From Chloroflexota bacterium (lineage in GTDB: Bacteria > Chloroflexota > Anaerolineae > Anaerolineales > UBA4823): 6,782 nucleotides of DNA. Of this stretch, positions 1 through 5,951 are shown piece after piece. The position numbers and the translations under genes are program-made. Location of the stretch: contig JAUWLJ010000111.1 in the NCBI GenBank assembly GCA_030613705.1, positions 1 through 6,782 on the forward strand. Direction: 5' to 3'. Position 1 is the first letter of the stretch. Each line of letters begins with the position of its first letter. The notes under the pieces are model-generated. The model saw only the letters and a program-made list of their open reading frames with translations. It made no database searches and was not told the DNA's origin.

Positions 1-341
1 ACCGCCAGGGGAACGGATATCAAGAGCGCAACCAGGGAAAGCATGAGTGAATTCCCCAGGCGATCCATGACGATTGGATAGATGGGCAGATTTGTGCTGA
101 AAGATGTGCCCCAATCGCCAGTCAAGAAATCCCCCAACCAGTTCAGGTATTGGATCGGTAGAGGCTGGTCCAGGCCTAACTCCAGGCGGCATGTTTCAAT
201 CGCTGCTTGACCGGCTTCCCTGCCCAATATAATGCGGCACACATCTCCAGGCAGCCATTGGGTTACCAGGAATACCAAAAGGGAGGTGAGCAAAACTGTG
301 AGGGTTAGGAACCCCAAGCGTCGTAAGATAAAGCGTGACAT
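1..341 (-). CDS. DppB-type ABC transporter permease, N-terminal part (cut by window edge)
   Basis: Inner-membrane channel subunit of a peptide/nickel-class ABC importer. Only the first 113 codons lie in the window; the family is usually 300-340 residues. The protein opens MSRFILRRLG, the typical start of DppB/OppB-type permeases, with a first membrane segment at about residues 9-30 ending in the family motif LPGD (30-33). The conserved periplasmic stretch LGLDQPLPIQY (55-65) and GDWGTSF (75-81) follow, and a second hydrophobic segment begins near residue 98. The ATG lies 6 nt after the ATPase stop codon and has no good Shine-Dalgarno sequence nearby, so translational coupling to the ATPase is likely. 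It pairs with the DppC-type permease at 3359-2466. The family call is firm; the substrate (dipeptide, oligopeptide, nickel or other) cannot be read from this fragment. The EAA loop that contacts the ATPase lies outside the window. Confidence 0.93.
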   Translation of the reverse strand, partial: MSRFILRRLGFLTLTVLLTSLLVFLVTQWLPGDVCRIILGREAGQAAIETCRLELGLDQPLPIQYLNWLGDFLTGDWGTSFSTNLPIYPIVMDRLGNSLMLSLVALLISVPLA

Positions 342-347
342 GGTTGG

Positions 348-2447
348 TTATGCGTCTGAGGATCCTCGAGTGATGTTCCGTTTTTGAACGGCGGCTAAAT
401 CATTGGGCGGAATATGGCAGAAAATGCGTTTCCCAGAAATCTGGTCAACCTGCCAGGGAGGGGTAGTTGTGGTGCAGATCTCACCTAAGAATCGTGGGCA
501 GCGGGTATGGAATGGGCAACCGCTGGGCAGTTCAGCAGGGGTGGGGATATCACCTTCCAGGTAAATCGCTGCCTCTTTGCTGTTCGGATCAACCTGTGGG
601 ATAGAGGAAAGCAAGGCTTCTGTGTAAGGGTGATGGGGGGGGTGGAACAGGTCACCAGGTCCGGCGACTTCCATCAATGACCCGAGGTAAATCACTGCGA
701 TCTGATCCGCTAAATAGCCAACTATTGCCAGATCGTGGGAGATAAACAGGGAGCTGTTCTGGTGGTCGCTTTGTAATTCGCCAACTAAGTTGAGGATGGC
801 CGCCTGTACTGATACATCAAGAGAAGAGATCGGCTCATCCAGCACCAACAGTTCGGGATTGGAGGCGAATGCTCTGGCGAGCGCCACACGTTGTATTTCA
901 CCACCACTCAATTGACCTGGCAATCGCCCAGCATAAGCGGGAGGCAGGCGGACAGCTGCTAGCAACTCTCCCACCTTGGCATCTGCTTCGGACTTGGAAA
1001 GGCCTGATAGGCGGATCAGAGGTCTGCGCAGGGTTTCACCGATTGGAAGGTAAGGATTGAGCGCTTCTTCGGGATTTTGGAAGACGATTTGCAGAAGGCG
1101 CAGAGTTTCCAGATCGCGTTGAGAGAGTTTATCAGGCAGCGGGATCTGGAGTAATTTGATTGAACCATCAGTTTTTCTTTCCAAACCCATAATTCCCCGG
1201 GCGATGGTGGTCTTACCACTTCCGCTCTCGCCGACCAGTCCAAGGGTGCTGCCAGCTGGGATTTCAAGGTTGACATTGTTTACCGCACGCAATATCTTAA
1301 CAGGCTGTCCACGAATGACTTCCGCCAGAGAGCGGCGTAGAGGGAAGTGGATATTCAGGTTGTTCACCTCTAGTGTTGGTGGTTCGCCATCTTGGGTTGG
1401 TCTTTGACCTGCTTTACCAACCGGCGCGGGTTGGTGAGCGCTGAGCTCATGCCGGGCAATTTCCTCCCAGCGATGGCAGCGTGAATATCTGGCATCACCA
1501 GCCAGGTATAGAGGTGGTCTGGAGCTGCAAATCTCTATCGCGATCGGACAGCGTGTGCGGAAGACACACCCAGAAGGACCTTCACCAATCGGCGGGATCT
1601 GGCCTGAAATTGCCCGCAGTTGGATGCTGTCCTTGGTATCTCCCAGGTGGGGGATGCTGTCTATCAATCCTTGTGTATAAGGATGCAGCGGCTGCGAGAA
1701 CAAATCTTGGGTGGCAGCATCTTCGACCAGTTCACTGGCATACATCACTGCCACCCGATCGCAAATTTGGGCGATCACACCTAAATTGTGGGTGACATAC
1801 AGAACTCCCGTATCCTGGTCCTGGATAAGTTCACGGATCAAATCCAGGATCACCGCCTGGGTGGTGACATCCAGGTTGGTGGTGGGCTCATCCAGGATCA
1901 GCAGGTCGGGTGCTGTGCATAATGCCATGGCGATCATTACTCTCTGCTGCATTCCGCCGCTGATTTGGTGCGGGTAGCTTTCTGCTACTAGGTTTGGATC
2001 GGCCAGGTGAACCCTCTCCAGCCACTCGATTGCCAGATTTTCCGCCTCTTTTTGTGATAGGTTGAGCTGGTAGCGCAGGATCTCAATCAACTGGTCTCCA
2101 ACCCGGAGAGAAGGATTTAATGCAGATTGGGGATTCTGAGGGACCAGGGTGAGCTTACTTCCCCAAACTTGGCGCAGCTGGGAATCATTTAGTGATACTA
2201 AATCAATATCGCCTAGTTGGATCTCCCCACTGCGAATTGAAGCCCTATCTGCCAGATAGTTCATCACAGCCAAGACAAGCGCGGTGTTTCCGGAGCCGCT
2301 CTCACCTACGAGGCCGTGAGTCTCTCCGCTATGAATACGCAGAGAGACCTCGCGCACCGCCTCCAGCCATTCACCCTCATGCTGGTAGGCGACAGTTAAA
2401 CCTTTAATATCCAGGACGCAGCGATCAGCGGAACTTGTTGCCGTCAT
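348..2447 (-). CDS. Fused DppD-DppF-type ABC transporter ATPase with degenerate first Walker A
   Basis: Cytoplasmic energy subunit of the peptide-class importer; 699 residues holding two nucleotide-binding domains that are separate proteins (about 330 each) in canonical Dpp/Opp systems. Domain 1: Walker A region 48-55 reads GESGSGNT, with Asn54 where Lys is expected; Q-loop Q104; signature ISGGMQQ 162-168; Walker B LLILDEP 182-188; H-loop H220. Domain 2: Walker A 406-413 GESGSGKT with K412; Q457; signature LSGGE 513-517; Walker B LLVLDEP 533-539; H571. After each domain comes the oligopeptide-transporter C-terminal region with four cysteines (294, 300, 307, 324 and 644, 650, 658, 677), a pattern known to hold a 4Fe-4S cluster in a mycobacterial Opp ATPase. 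A Pro/Gly-rich linker spans about 331-357. The ATG lies 18 nt after the DppC-type stop; AGGAG overlaps that stop, and CAGGAC sits closer to the start. Fused ATPases of this type are also known from GsiA-like systems. The substrate is unknown. Confidence 0.95.
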   Translation of the reverse strand: MTATSSADRCVLDIKGLTVAYQHEGEWLEAVREVSLRIHSGETHGLVGESGSGNTALVLAVMNYLADRASIRSGEIQLGDIDLVSLNDSQLRQVWGSKLTLVPQNPQSALNPSLRVGDQLIEILRYQLNLSQKEAENLAIEWLERVHLADPNLVAESYPHQISGGMQQRVMIAMALCTAPDLLILDEPTTNLDVTTQAVILDLIRELIQDQDTGVLYVTHNLGVIAQICDRVAVMYASELVEDAATQDLFSQPLHPYTQGLIDSIPHLGDTKDSIQLRAISGQIPPIGEGPSGCVFRTRCPIAIEICSSRPPLYLAGDARYSRCHRWEEIARHELSAHQPAPVGKAGQRPTQDGEPPTLEVNNLNIHFPLRRSLAEVIRGQPVKILRAVNNVNLEIPAGSTLGLVGESGSGKTTIARGIMGLERKTDGSIKLLQIPLPDKLSQRDLETLRLLQIVFQNPEEALNPYLPIGETLRRPLIRLSGLSKSEADAKVGELLAAVRLPPAYAGRLPGQLSGGEIQRVALARAFASNPELLVLDEPISSLDVSVQAAILNLVGELQSDHQNSSLFISHDLAIVGYLADQIAVIYLGSLMEVAGPGDLFHPPHHPYTEALLSSIPQVDPNSKEAAIYLEGDIPTPAELPSGCPFHTRCPRFLGEICTTTTPPWQVDQISGKRIFCHIPPNDLAAVQKRNITRGSSDA

Positions 2448-2465
2448 GAATTTTCGTCCTGGCTC

Positions 2466-3359
2466 CTAATCAGCCTGTTCTGGACCGATGACTCGCTTTA
2501 CCCCATCAGCCATCAAGTTAACACCGATTACAACGATAGAGATGGCAGCTGCGGGGAAGAATAGAGCCCAGGGTACCAGGCTGGCAAAGGTGCGCGCTTC
2601 TTTGACCATCAAACCCCAGTTGGGACTGGGGGGTTGTACTCCCACCCCGAGGAATCCCAAGGAAGCCACCAGAAAGATGGCATAGGAAAAGCGCAGGGCA
2701 GACTCAACAGATAATGTGGGTAACACTGAAGGCATGATCTCACGAAACAGAATTCGAGTCTGAGTTTCACCACCCAAACGAGCTGCGTCGACAAAGCCCT
2801 GTGGTTTCACTGCGAGCACAACACTGCGCACCACGCGTGCCACGATAGGTGTGTAAACAATAACGAGCACGATCAACACACTGTACTTCGATTGACCAAC
2901 TGTCCCAAGTAGGAGCAGGGCTAATAACAACGCCGGCAGCGCCAGCAGGCTATCAAATATTCGCATGGTGATTTCATCGAACCACCCGCCGCGATATCCG
3001 GACAATAAACCGAATAATGTGCCGCAGATCACTGCCAGCAGGGTTCCCAACCCAGCCAGAACCAGTATTTCTCTCGCGCCAAGAATCACGCGGCTGAAGA
3101 CATCCCGACCGAGGTTGTCCGTACCGAACCAGTGTTCTGCGGAAGGTGGCTGACGTGCTTCGCTGGCGAGTATTTCGTTTTCCTCATAGGGTGCGATCAA
3201 TGGTCCGCAAATAGCAACCAAGAGGAAGAGAATGGTGATCGTAGTGCCGATAGCTGAGACGGGTCTGGAATAAAGTCTCCCTCCCAATAGAGACAAGCGC
3301 CGCCACCAGGAGGGGGCGACGCCGAGCGCATTGTGGGTAGGTTTTAGTCCAGCGGTCAC
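2466..3359 (-). CDS. DppC-type ABC transporter permease
   Basis: Second channel subunit of the peptide/nickel-class importer, 297 residues, normal family length. It has a cytoplasmic N-terminus, a first membrane segment at about 36-57, and the DppC hallmark FGTDNLGRDVFSR (78-90) just outside the membrane. Further hydrophobic segments lie near 98-121, 137-157, 158-178, 221-240 and 264-284. The EAA-type loop that docks on the ATPase is at about 189-210 (FVDAARLGGE and onward), and the conserved LGFLGVGVQPPSPNWG motif is at 234-249. The start is a GTG only 2 nt after the TAA of the binding-protein gene. No Shine-Dalgarno sequence is visible, and the next Met is at residue 132, too late for a complete permease, so a coupled GTG start is the best reading. 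It should form a heterodimer with the DppB-type permease at the left edge. Substrate not determinable from sequence. Confidence 0.95.
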   Translation of the reverse strand: MTAGLKPTHNALGVAPSWWRRLSLLGGRLYSRPVSAIGTTITILFLLVAICGPLIAPYEENEILASEARQPPSAEHWFGTDNLGRDVFSRVILGAREILVLAGLGTLLAVICGTLFGLLSGYRGGWFDEITMRIFDSLLALPALLLALLLLGTVGQSKYSVLIVLVIVYTPIVARVVRSVVLAVKPQGFVDAARLGGETQTRILFREIMPSVLPTLSVESALRFSYAIFLVASLGFLGVGVQPPSPNWGLMVKEARTFASLVPWALFFPAAAISIVVIGVNLMADGVKRVIGPEQAD

Positions 3360-3361
3360 AA

Positions 3362-4927
3362 TTATTGGTCGGTCAAACGAATCGTAGAAAGATCGGATCG
3401 TCCCGGGAAGGGTTTCATTACGAAGTCAGAAAATTTATCACTGATTGCGCCCAACTGAGAGAAGAAGTATGGGATCAGGATTGGACCACGCTCGACCAGC
3501 AATTCCTGGATCTGGCGATATGCCTCGACCCGCTCTTCTTCGTTCAATGTCGTTCCGGCGATTTTCGCCAAACGGTCTAACTCACTGTCACAGAAATGTG
3601 ATTCGTTCCATTTTGCCTCGCAAACCAGCATGGTGTCGAAGTAGAACTGTGGGTAGGGCCGCGAGCCCCAACCGGTGATTCCCAGATCAACTGCTAACCA
3701 ACCCTCGTCACCATAATAAACACTTTCCGGTTCAACGATCACATCGACATTGATGCCAGCTTCAGCCCATTGGTCTTTCAAGACGACGGCCAGATTTGGC
3801 CGATTTCCGGTATCCGGTGTATGGAGTTCAAAGTCTATCCCATCTGGGTAGCCTGCATCTGCCAGCAAATGGCGGGCAGCATCAATGTCTCTCGCTGGCA
3901 GCTGCAAATCCTCAGCGTAGTATTGGCTGTACATCGGCCCAATGGGAGTGTCCTGGCCGATCTCGCCATAACCCTGCAAGACCAGGTCGAAAATCACTTG
4001 GCGGTCAGTTGCCAACCTTAACGCCTCCATTAATCGGGGGTCATCTCCAGGAGCGCGATCCGATCGCAAACGTACAACATCAAAACTGTTGGTCGCAGCT
4101 CGCAGTGGGAGCACTCCTTGTTCACCGATAAGAGTGATGAACAGATCTGCAGACAGCAGCATAACCAGGTCAACCTGCCCGGACCGTAAAGCTTCAACCT
4201 GGGCAACCTGGTCATTGAAAAAGATGAATTCAACCCTCTCGAGTTTGGGTCGATCGCTCAGGAAATAATCCTCATTCGCTTCCACAACCAGACGATCTTC
4301 AGGGCTGTAAGATACCTGCTTAAACGGACCCGTACCGATAAAATCACTGCCAGGGTCTTGTGAATTGGCTTTTAGGATCAAGGCGTGGTTATCGCTTAAA
4401 TCATATAGGAAGAAAGGATTTGGTTCTTTGAGTGTGAAAGTCACTTCAAATTGATCGCTGGCTTCTATCTGATCTATATTGCTGTAGATATCCTTGGTGG
4501 GTGAATCAACACCAGGATCTCGCAAACGGTTGAATGTCCATACGACATCTTCAGCGGTAAACAAGGTGCCATCATGGAAGGTGGCATTCTCGACTAAGAT
4601 AAAAACATAGGTCTTACCATCTTCGCTGACTGTCCATTCGCGCGCCAGGCGAGGCGCGATGGTATTCTGCGGGGTGACGTCGACCAGGTAATCGTAAATG
4701 CTGCTGGCAATAATTATCTCGGGATCGGAAGAGATGAAGGCAGGATCGGTTTGGACAATGGGCTGCATGGCAACCCTGAGTACACCCTGATGATCTTGAC
4801 CCGCAGAAGATTCGGTCGGTGTCGCTGTACCCCCGGCGCAGGCCTGGAGAAGTATTGCAAGAGCAAGAACAAGAACAAGGAGATGCAAAATGCGGTTTTT
4901 GATTATCTGTTGAAGTTTTGCAAACAC
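3362..4927 (-). CDS. Peptide-class ABC transporter substrate-binding lipoprotein (SBP family 5)
   Basis: Extracytoplasmic ligand-binding component, 521 residues, normal for family 5 (DppA/OppA/NikA class). The N-terminus is a lipoprotein signal: basic residues at 4-12, hydrophobic core about 13-26, and lipobox LQAC with the lipidated Cys at residue 30, followed by a Thr/Pro/Ser/Gly spacer (31-47). The family signature is at 114-138 (ATFHDGTLFTAEDVVWTFNR and onward), with the second conserved block GTGPFKQVSYSPEDRLVVEA at 198-217. The stretch LMEALRLATDRQ (299-310) and the C-terminal HLLADAGYPDG (353-363) also fit the family. The GTG start is preceded by a perfect AGGAGG 8 nt upstream, which decides the start. 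It is first in the operon with the permeases and ATPase. Two further cysteines, 436 and 446, lie in the exported part. The ligand is most likely a peptide, but this family also binds nickel, opines, sugars and others. Confidence 0.95.
   Translation of the reverse strand: MFAKLQQIIKNRILHLLVLVLALAILLQACAGGTATPTESSAGQDHQGVLRVAMQPIVQTDPAFISSDPEIIIASSIYDYLVDVTPQNTIAPRLAREWTVSEDGKTYVFILVENATFHDGTLFTAEDVVWTFNRLRDPGVDSPTKDIYSNIDQIEASDQFEVTFTLKEPNPFFLYDLSDNHALILKANSQDPGSDFIGTGPFKQVSYSPEDRLVVEANEDYFLSDRPKLERVEFIFFNDQVAQVEALRSGQVDLVMLLSADLFITLIGEQGVLPLRAATNSFDVVRLRSDRAPGDDPRLMEALRLATDRQVIFDLVLQGYGEIGQDTPIGPMYSQYYAEDLQLPARDIDAARHLLADAGYPDGIDFELHTPDTGNRPNLAVVLKDQWAEAGINVDVIVEPESVYYGDEGWLAVDLGITGWGSRPYPQFYFDTMLVCEAKWNESHFCDSELDRLAKIAGTTLNEEERVEAYRQIQELLVERGPILIPYFFSQLGAISDKFSDFVMKPFPGRSDLSTIRLTDQ
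4857..4880 (-). repeat. Four imperfect hexanucleotide tandem repeats in the signal-peptide core
   Basis: On the plus strand GCAAGA, GCAAGA, ACAAGA and ACAAGG follow one another without gaps. Read on the coding (minus) strand they encode alternating Leu-Val/Leu-Ala residues in the hydrophobic core of the binding protein's signal peptide (about residues 17-24). The unit is six bases, so a gain or loss of one copy keeps the frame. Confidence 0.8.
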
Positions 4928-4934
4928 GTTGGTT

Positions 4935-4940
4935 TCCTCC
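4935..4940 (-). promoter_or_regulatory. Strong ribosome binding site deciding the GTG start of the binding protein
   Basis: AGGAGG on the minus strand, 8 nt before the GTG at 4927. This is the clearest Shine-Dalgarno sequence of the operon, and it supports a GTG rather than an internal ATG as the start. Confidence 0.85.
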
Positions 4941-4964
4941 TGCTAGCTGAGCTTACTTTGGTGA

Positions 4965-4996
4965 ATTATAATCGGGAAGAGGAACCTGTTTCCCAA
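4965..4996 (-). promoter_or_regulatory. Candidate proximal promoter of the transporter operon
   Basis: A consensus TATAAT (-10) occupies 4970-4965 on the minus strand. A -35 is weak: TTGGGA (4996-4991) would need a 20-nt spacer, and the 17-nt position reads GGAAAC. Transcription from here would give a leader of about 30 nt carrying the AGGAGG site. The spacer holds an imperfect inverted repeat (4974-4994), so an activator or repressor could act here. Confidence 0.45.
4974..4994. promoter_or_regulatory. Imperfect inverted repeat, candidate operator of the transporter operon
   Basis: The plus strand reads GGGAAGAGG-AAC-CTGTTTCCC; the outer five pairs GGGAA/TTCCC match and the inner AGG/CCT matches with a one-base shift. 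It sits between the weak -35 and the -10 of the proximal candidate promoter and just downstream of the distal one, a classic operator position. No regulator gene is in the window. Confidence 0.35.
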
Positions 4997-5005
4997 TCTT
5001 TGTTG

Positions 5006-5034
5006 TTTATAGGGAATTCTGAAGAATCATCCAA
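5006..5034 (-). promoter_or_regulatory. Candidate distal promoter of the transporter operon
   Basis: On the minus strand TTGGAT (5034-5029) is followed after exactly 17 nt by TATAAA (5011-5006). Both are near-consensus sigma-70-type boxes. Transcription from here would give a leader of about 70 nt. This is an alternative or addition to the proximal candidate at 4965-4996. Confidence 0.4.
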
Positions 5035-5151
5035 ATATGAAGCGTAACAATTGTCCAATTGACTCATTAATACCTTGTTTCGATTAATCAATTAATGTTC
5101 TGGGATAGTTCATCTTTGAAGATTATTGTTTCACACTAGATTCAAGCGAAA

Positions 5152-5805
5152 TTAATTCTGCCTGATATGTCTTTGGCGTTCGTCCTTTCCATGATCGATT
5201 ATGGCACGTAGAAAGGCGATTTCCCGTCTGTAAACCTGGTAGGTAGAATCCAACAGATCCAATGCCGAAGCGGATTTTAATAATTCTTGTTTCTCGCCCG
5301 GAGGCATCTGCAGCAGGATAGCCGCCAGTTCGGCGAGCAATACCGGATCCTCAGGTAGATTATCCGGGTCCAAATCAACTTCTTCAATTTCATTGAGCAA
5401 GCGTATATACTGCTGGACCTTGGGAGCCAGACGTCCAGCTGCCGGGATTAAATTTACCGGATCTTCCGCTGGTAATGGGTAGAATTCAACTTCACCCACC
5501 AGGTAAGGTAAGTCGTAGTTTAATGAATGGATGCGAAAACGGCGTTCCCCCACAGTTGTGATGTTCATACGTCCTTCGCTAAGGGATTGGACTTCGATAA
5601 TCCGGGCTGTACATCCGATGGAATGAGGTTCTGCCAGTGGACCCAGTGCTTCACTACCACGGCGGATCAGGACAACGCCGAACGTGTTATCCTCTTCGAG
5701 GCATAATTCGACCATTTGCTTGTAGCGAGATTCAAAGATATGCAGTGCTAAAGGCATTCCTGGGAACAGAACATTATGGAGTGGGAAAAGCGGCAATTCA
5801 ACCAT
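5152..5805 (-). CDS. LON substrate-binding-domain protein (no protease domain)
   Basis: A 217-residue protein made essentially of the N-terminal LON domain (PF02190 type), without the AAA ATPase or Ser-Lys protease parts of the Lon protease. The domain opens at residue 4 with LPLFPLHNVLFPGMPLALHI and continues FESRYKQMVE (24-33); the second conserved block is GCTARIIEV (64-72), then EGRMNITTVGERRFRI (77-92). A mostly helical C-terminal half (about 124-206) follows, as in the N-terminal region of Lon. Stand-alone LON-domain proteins of about 200 residues are widespread and usually have no proven role; substrate binding or a chaperone-like or regulatory function is inferred from Lon. The start is fixed because the conserved domain begins at once after this ATG. 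There is no Shine-Dalgarno sequence, and a TATAAT lies 9 nt upstream, suggesting a leaderless message. A 224-nt gap separates it from the transporter operon, so co-transcription is unlikely. Confidence 0.9.
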   Translation of the reverse strand: MVELPLFPLHNVLFPGMPLALHIFESRYKQMVELCLEEDNTFGVVLIRRGSEALGPLAEPHSIGCTARIIEVQSLSEGRMNITTVGERRFRIHSLNYDLPYLVGEVEFYPLPAEDPVNLIPAAGRLAPKVQQYIRLLNEIEEVDLDPDNLPEDPVLLAELAAILLQMPPGEKQELLKSASALDLLDSTYQVYRREIAFLRAIIDHGKDERQRHIRQN

Positions 5806-5814
5806 ATAATTTTA

Positions 5815-5820
5815 ATTATA
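5815..5820 (-). promoter_or_regulatory. -10 box of the LON-domain gene, implying a leaderless transcript
   Basis: TATAAT on the minus strand ends 9 nt before the ATG at 5805. With usual -10 to start distances, transcription would begin within a few bases of the ATG. No recognisable -35 is present at 16-18 nt spacing (AGGTAA at 17). Confidence 0.5.
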
Positions 5821-5844
5821 CACCGCCGGTAATCGGCTTACCTA

Positions 5845-5860
5845 CCAATCAAGAGATTGG
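5845..5860. promoter_or_regulatory. Perfect 6-bp inverted repeat in the divergent promoter region
   Basis: CCAATC, four bases AAGA, then GATTGG. It lies just upstream of where the -35 of the LON-domain gene should be and about 50 bp upstream of the -10 of the peptidase gene, so a protein bound here could affect both. Its half-site GATTGG recurs at 5899-5904. Confidence 0.4.
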
Positions 5861-5890
5861 ATCATGAAGGCTCAAATATGATATTTTCCT

Positions 5891-5910
5891 CCTGAACCGA
5901 TTGGTTCAGG
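5891..5910. promoter_or_regulatory. Perfect 8-bp inverted repeat abutting the peptidase -10, candidate operator
   Basis: CCTGAACC, four bases GATT, then GGTTCAGG: a 20-bp perfect two-arm repeat. It ends one base before the TATAAT at 5912, so it fills the -35/-10 spacer of the peptidase promoter. It lies upstream of the predicted transcription start, which argues for a DNA-level operator rather than an RNA hairpin. The regulator is unknown. Confidence 0.55.
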
Positions 5911-5911
5911 C

Positions 5912-5917
5912 TATAAT
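5912..5917 (+). promoter_or_regulatory. -10 box of the M24 peptidase gene
   Basis: Consensus TATAAT on the plus strand, 34 nt before the ATG, giving a leader of roughly 28 nt that includes the ribosome binding site. No good -35 is seen at 16-18 nt (CTCCTG at 17), which fits a promoter dependent on an activator or controlled through the adjacent inverted repeat. Confidence 0.5.
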
Positions 5918-5935
5918 TTCTTAATTCGTGTGATG

Positions 5936-5941
5936 AGGAGG
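5936..5941 (+). promoter_or_regulatory. Ribosome binding site of the M24 peptidase gene
   Basis: AGGAGG on the plus strand with a 10-nt spacer to the ATG at 5952. It supports this ATG as the start over the downstream in-frame Met codons 17 and 19. Confidence 0.8.
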
Positions 5942-5951
5942 ATCAATCTCG

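Noticed and set aside
358..367. Perfect 10-bp palindrome GAGGATCCTC near the end of the ATPase gene
   Set aside because: It is coding sequence for the last residues of the ATPase; a 10-bp palindrome is expected by chance at this scale, and nothing else suggests a site.
348..2447. The long ATPase frame as two genes wrongly joined by an assembly error
   Set aside because: The frame is open throughout with a plausible linker at residues 331-357, and fused two-domain ATPases are a known form in this transporter family.
3796..4131. 111-residue plus-strand open frame and other frames within the transporter genes
   Set aside because: They are antisense or out-of-frame shadows of genes whose full-length family motifs are clear; the translations are low-quality mixtures.
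4751..5047. 98-residue plus-strand open frame across the start of the binding-protein gene and its promoter region
   Set aside because: It overlaps the signal peptide, strong ribosome binding site and promoter of the real gene, and it has no recognisable domain.
5048..5061. Two CAATTG copies spaced two bases apart upstream of the distal promoter
   Set aside because: Short AT-rich self-complementary hexamers are common in such intergenic DNA; there is no further support for a regulatory site.
5112..5123. ATCTT-TG-AAGAT inverted repeat after the LON-domain gene, considered as a terminator
   Set aside because: The stem is only five AT-rich pairs with a two-base loop and no T run follows it on the minus strand, so it is not a convincing intrinsic terminator.
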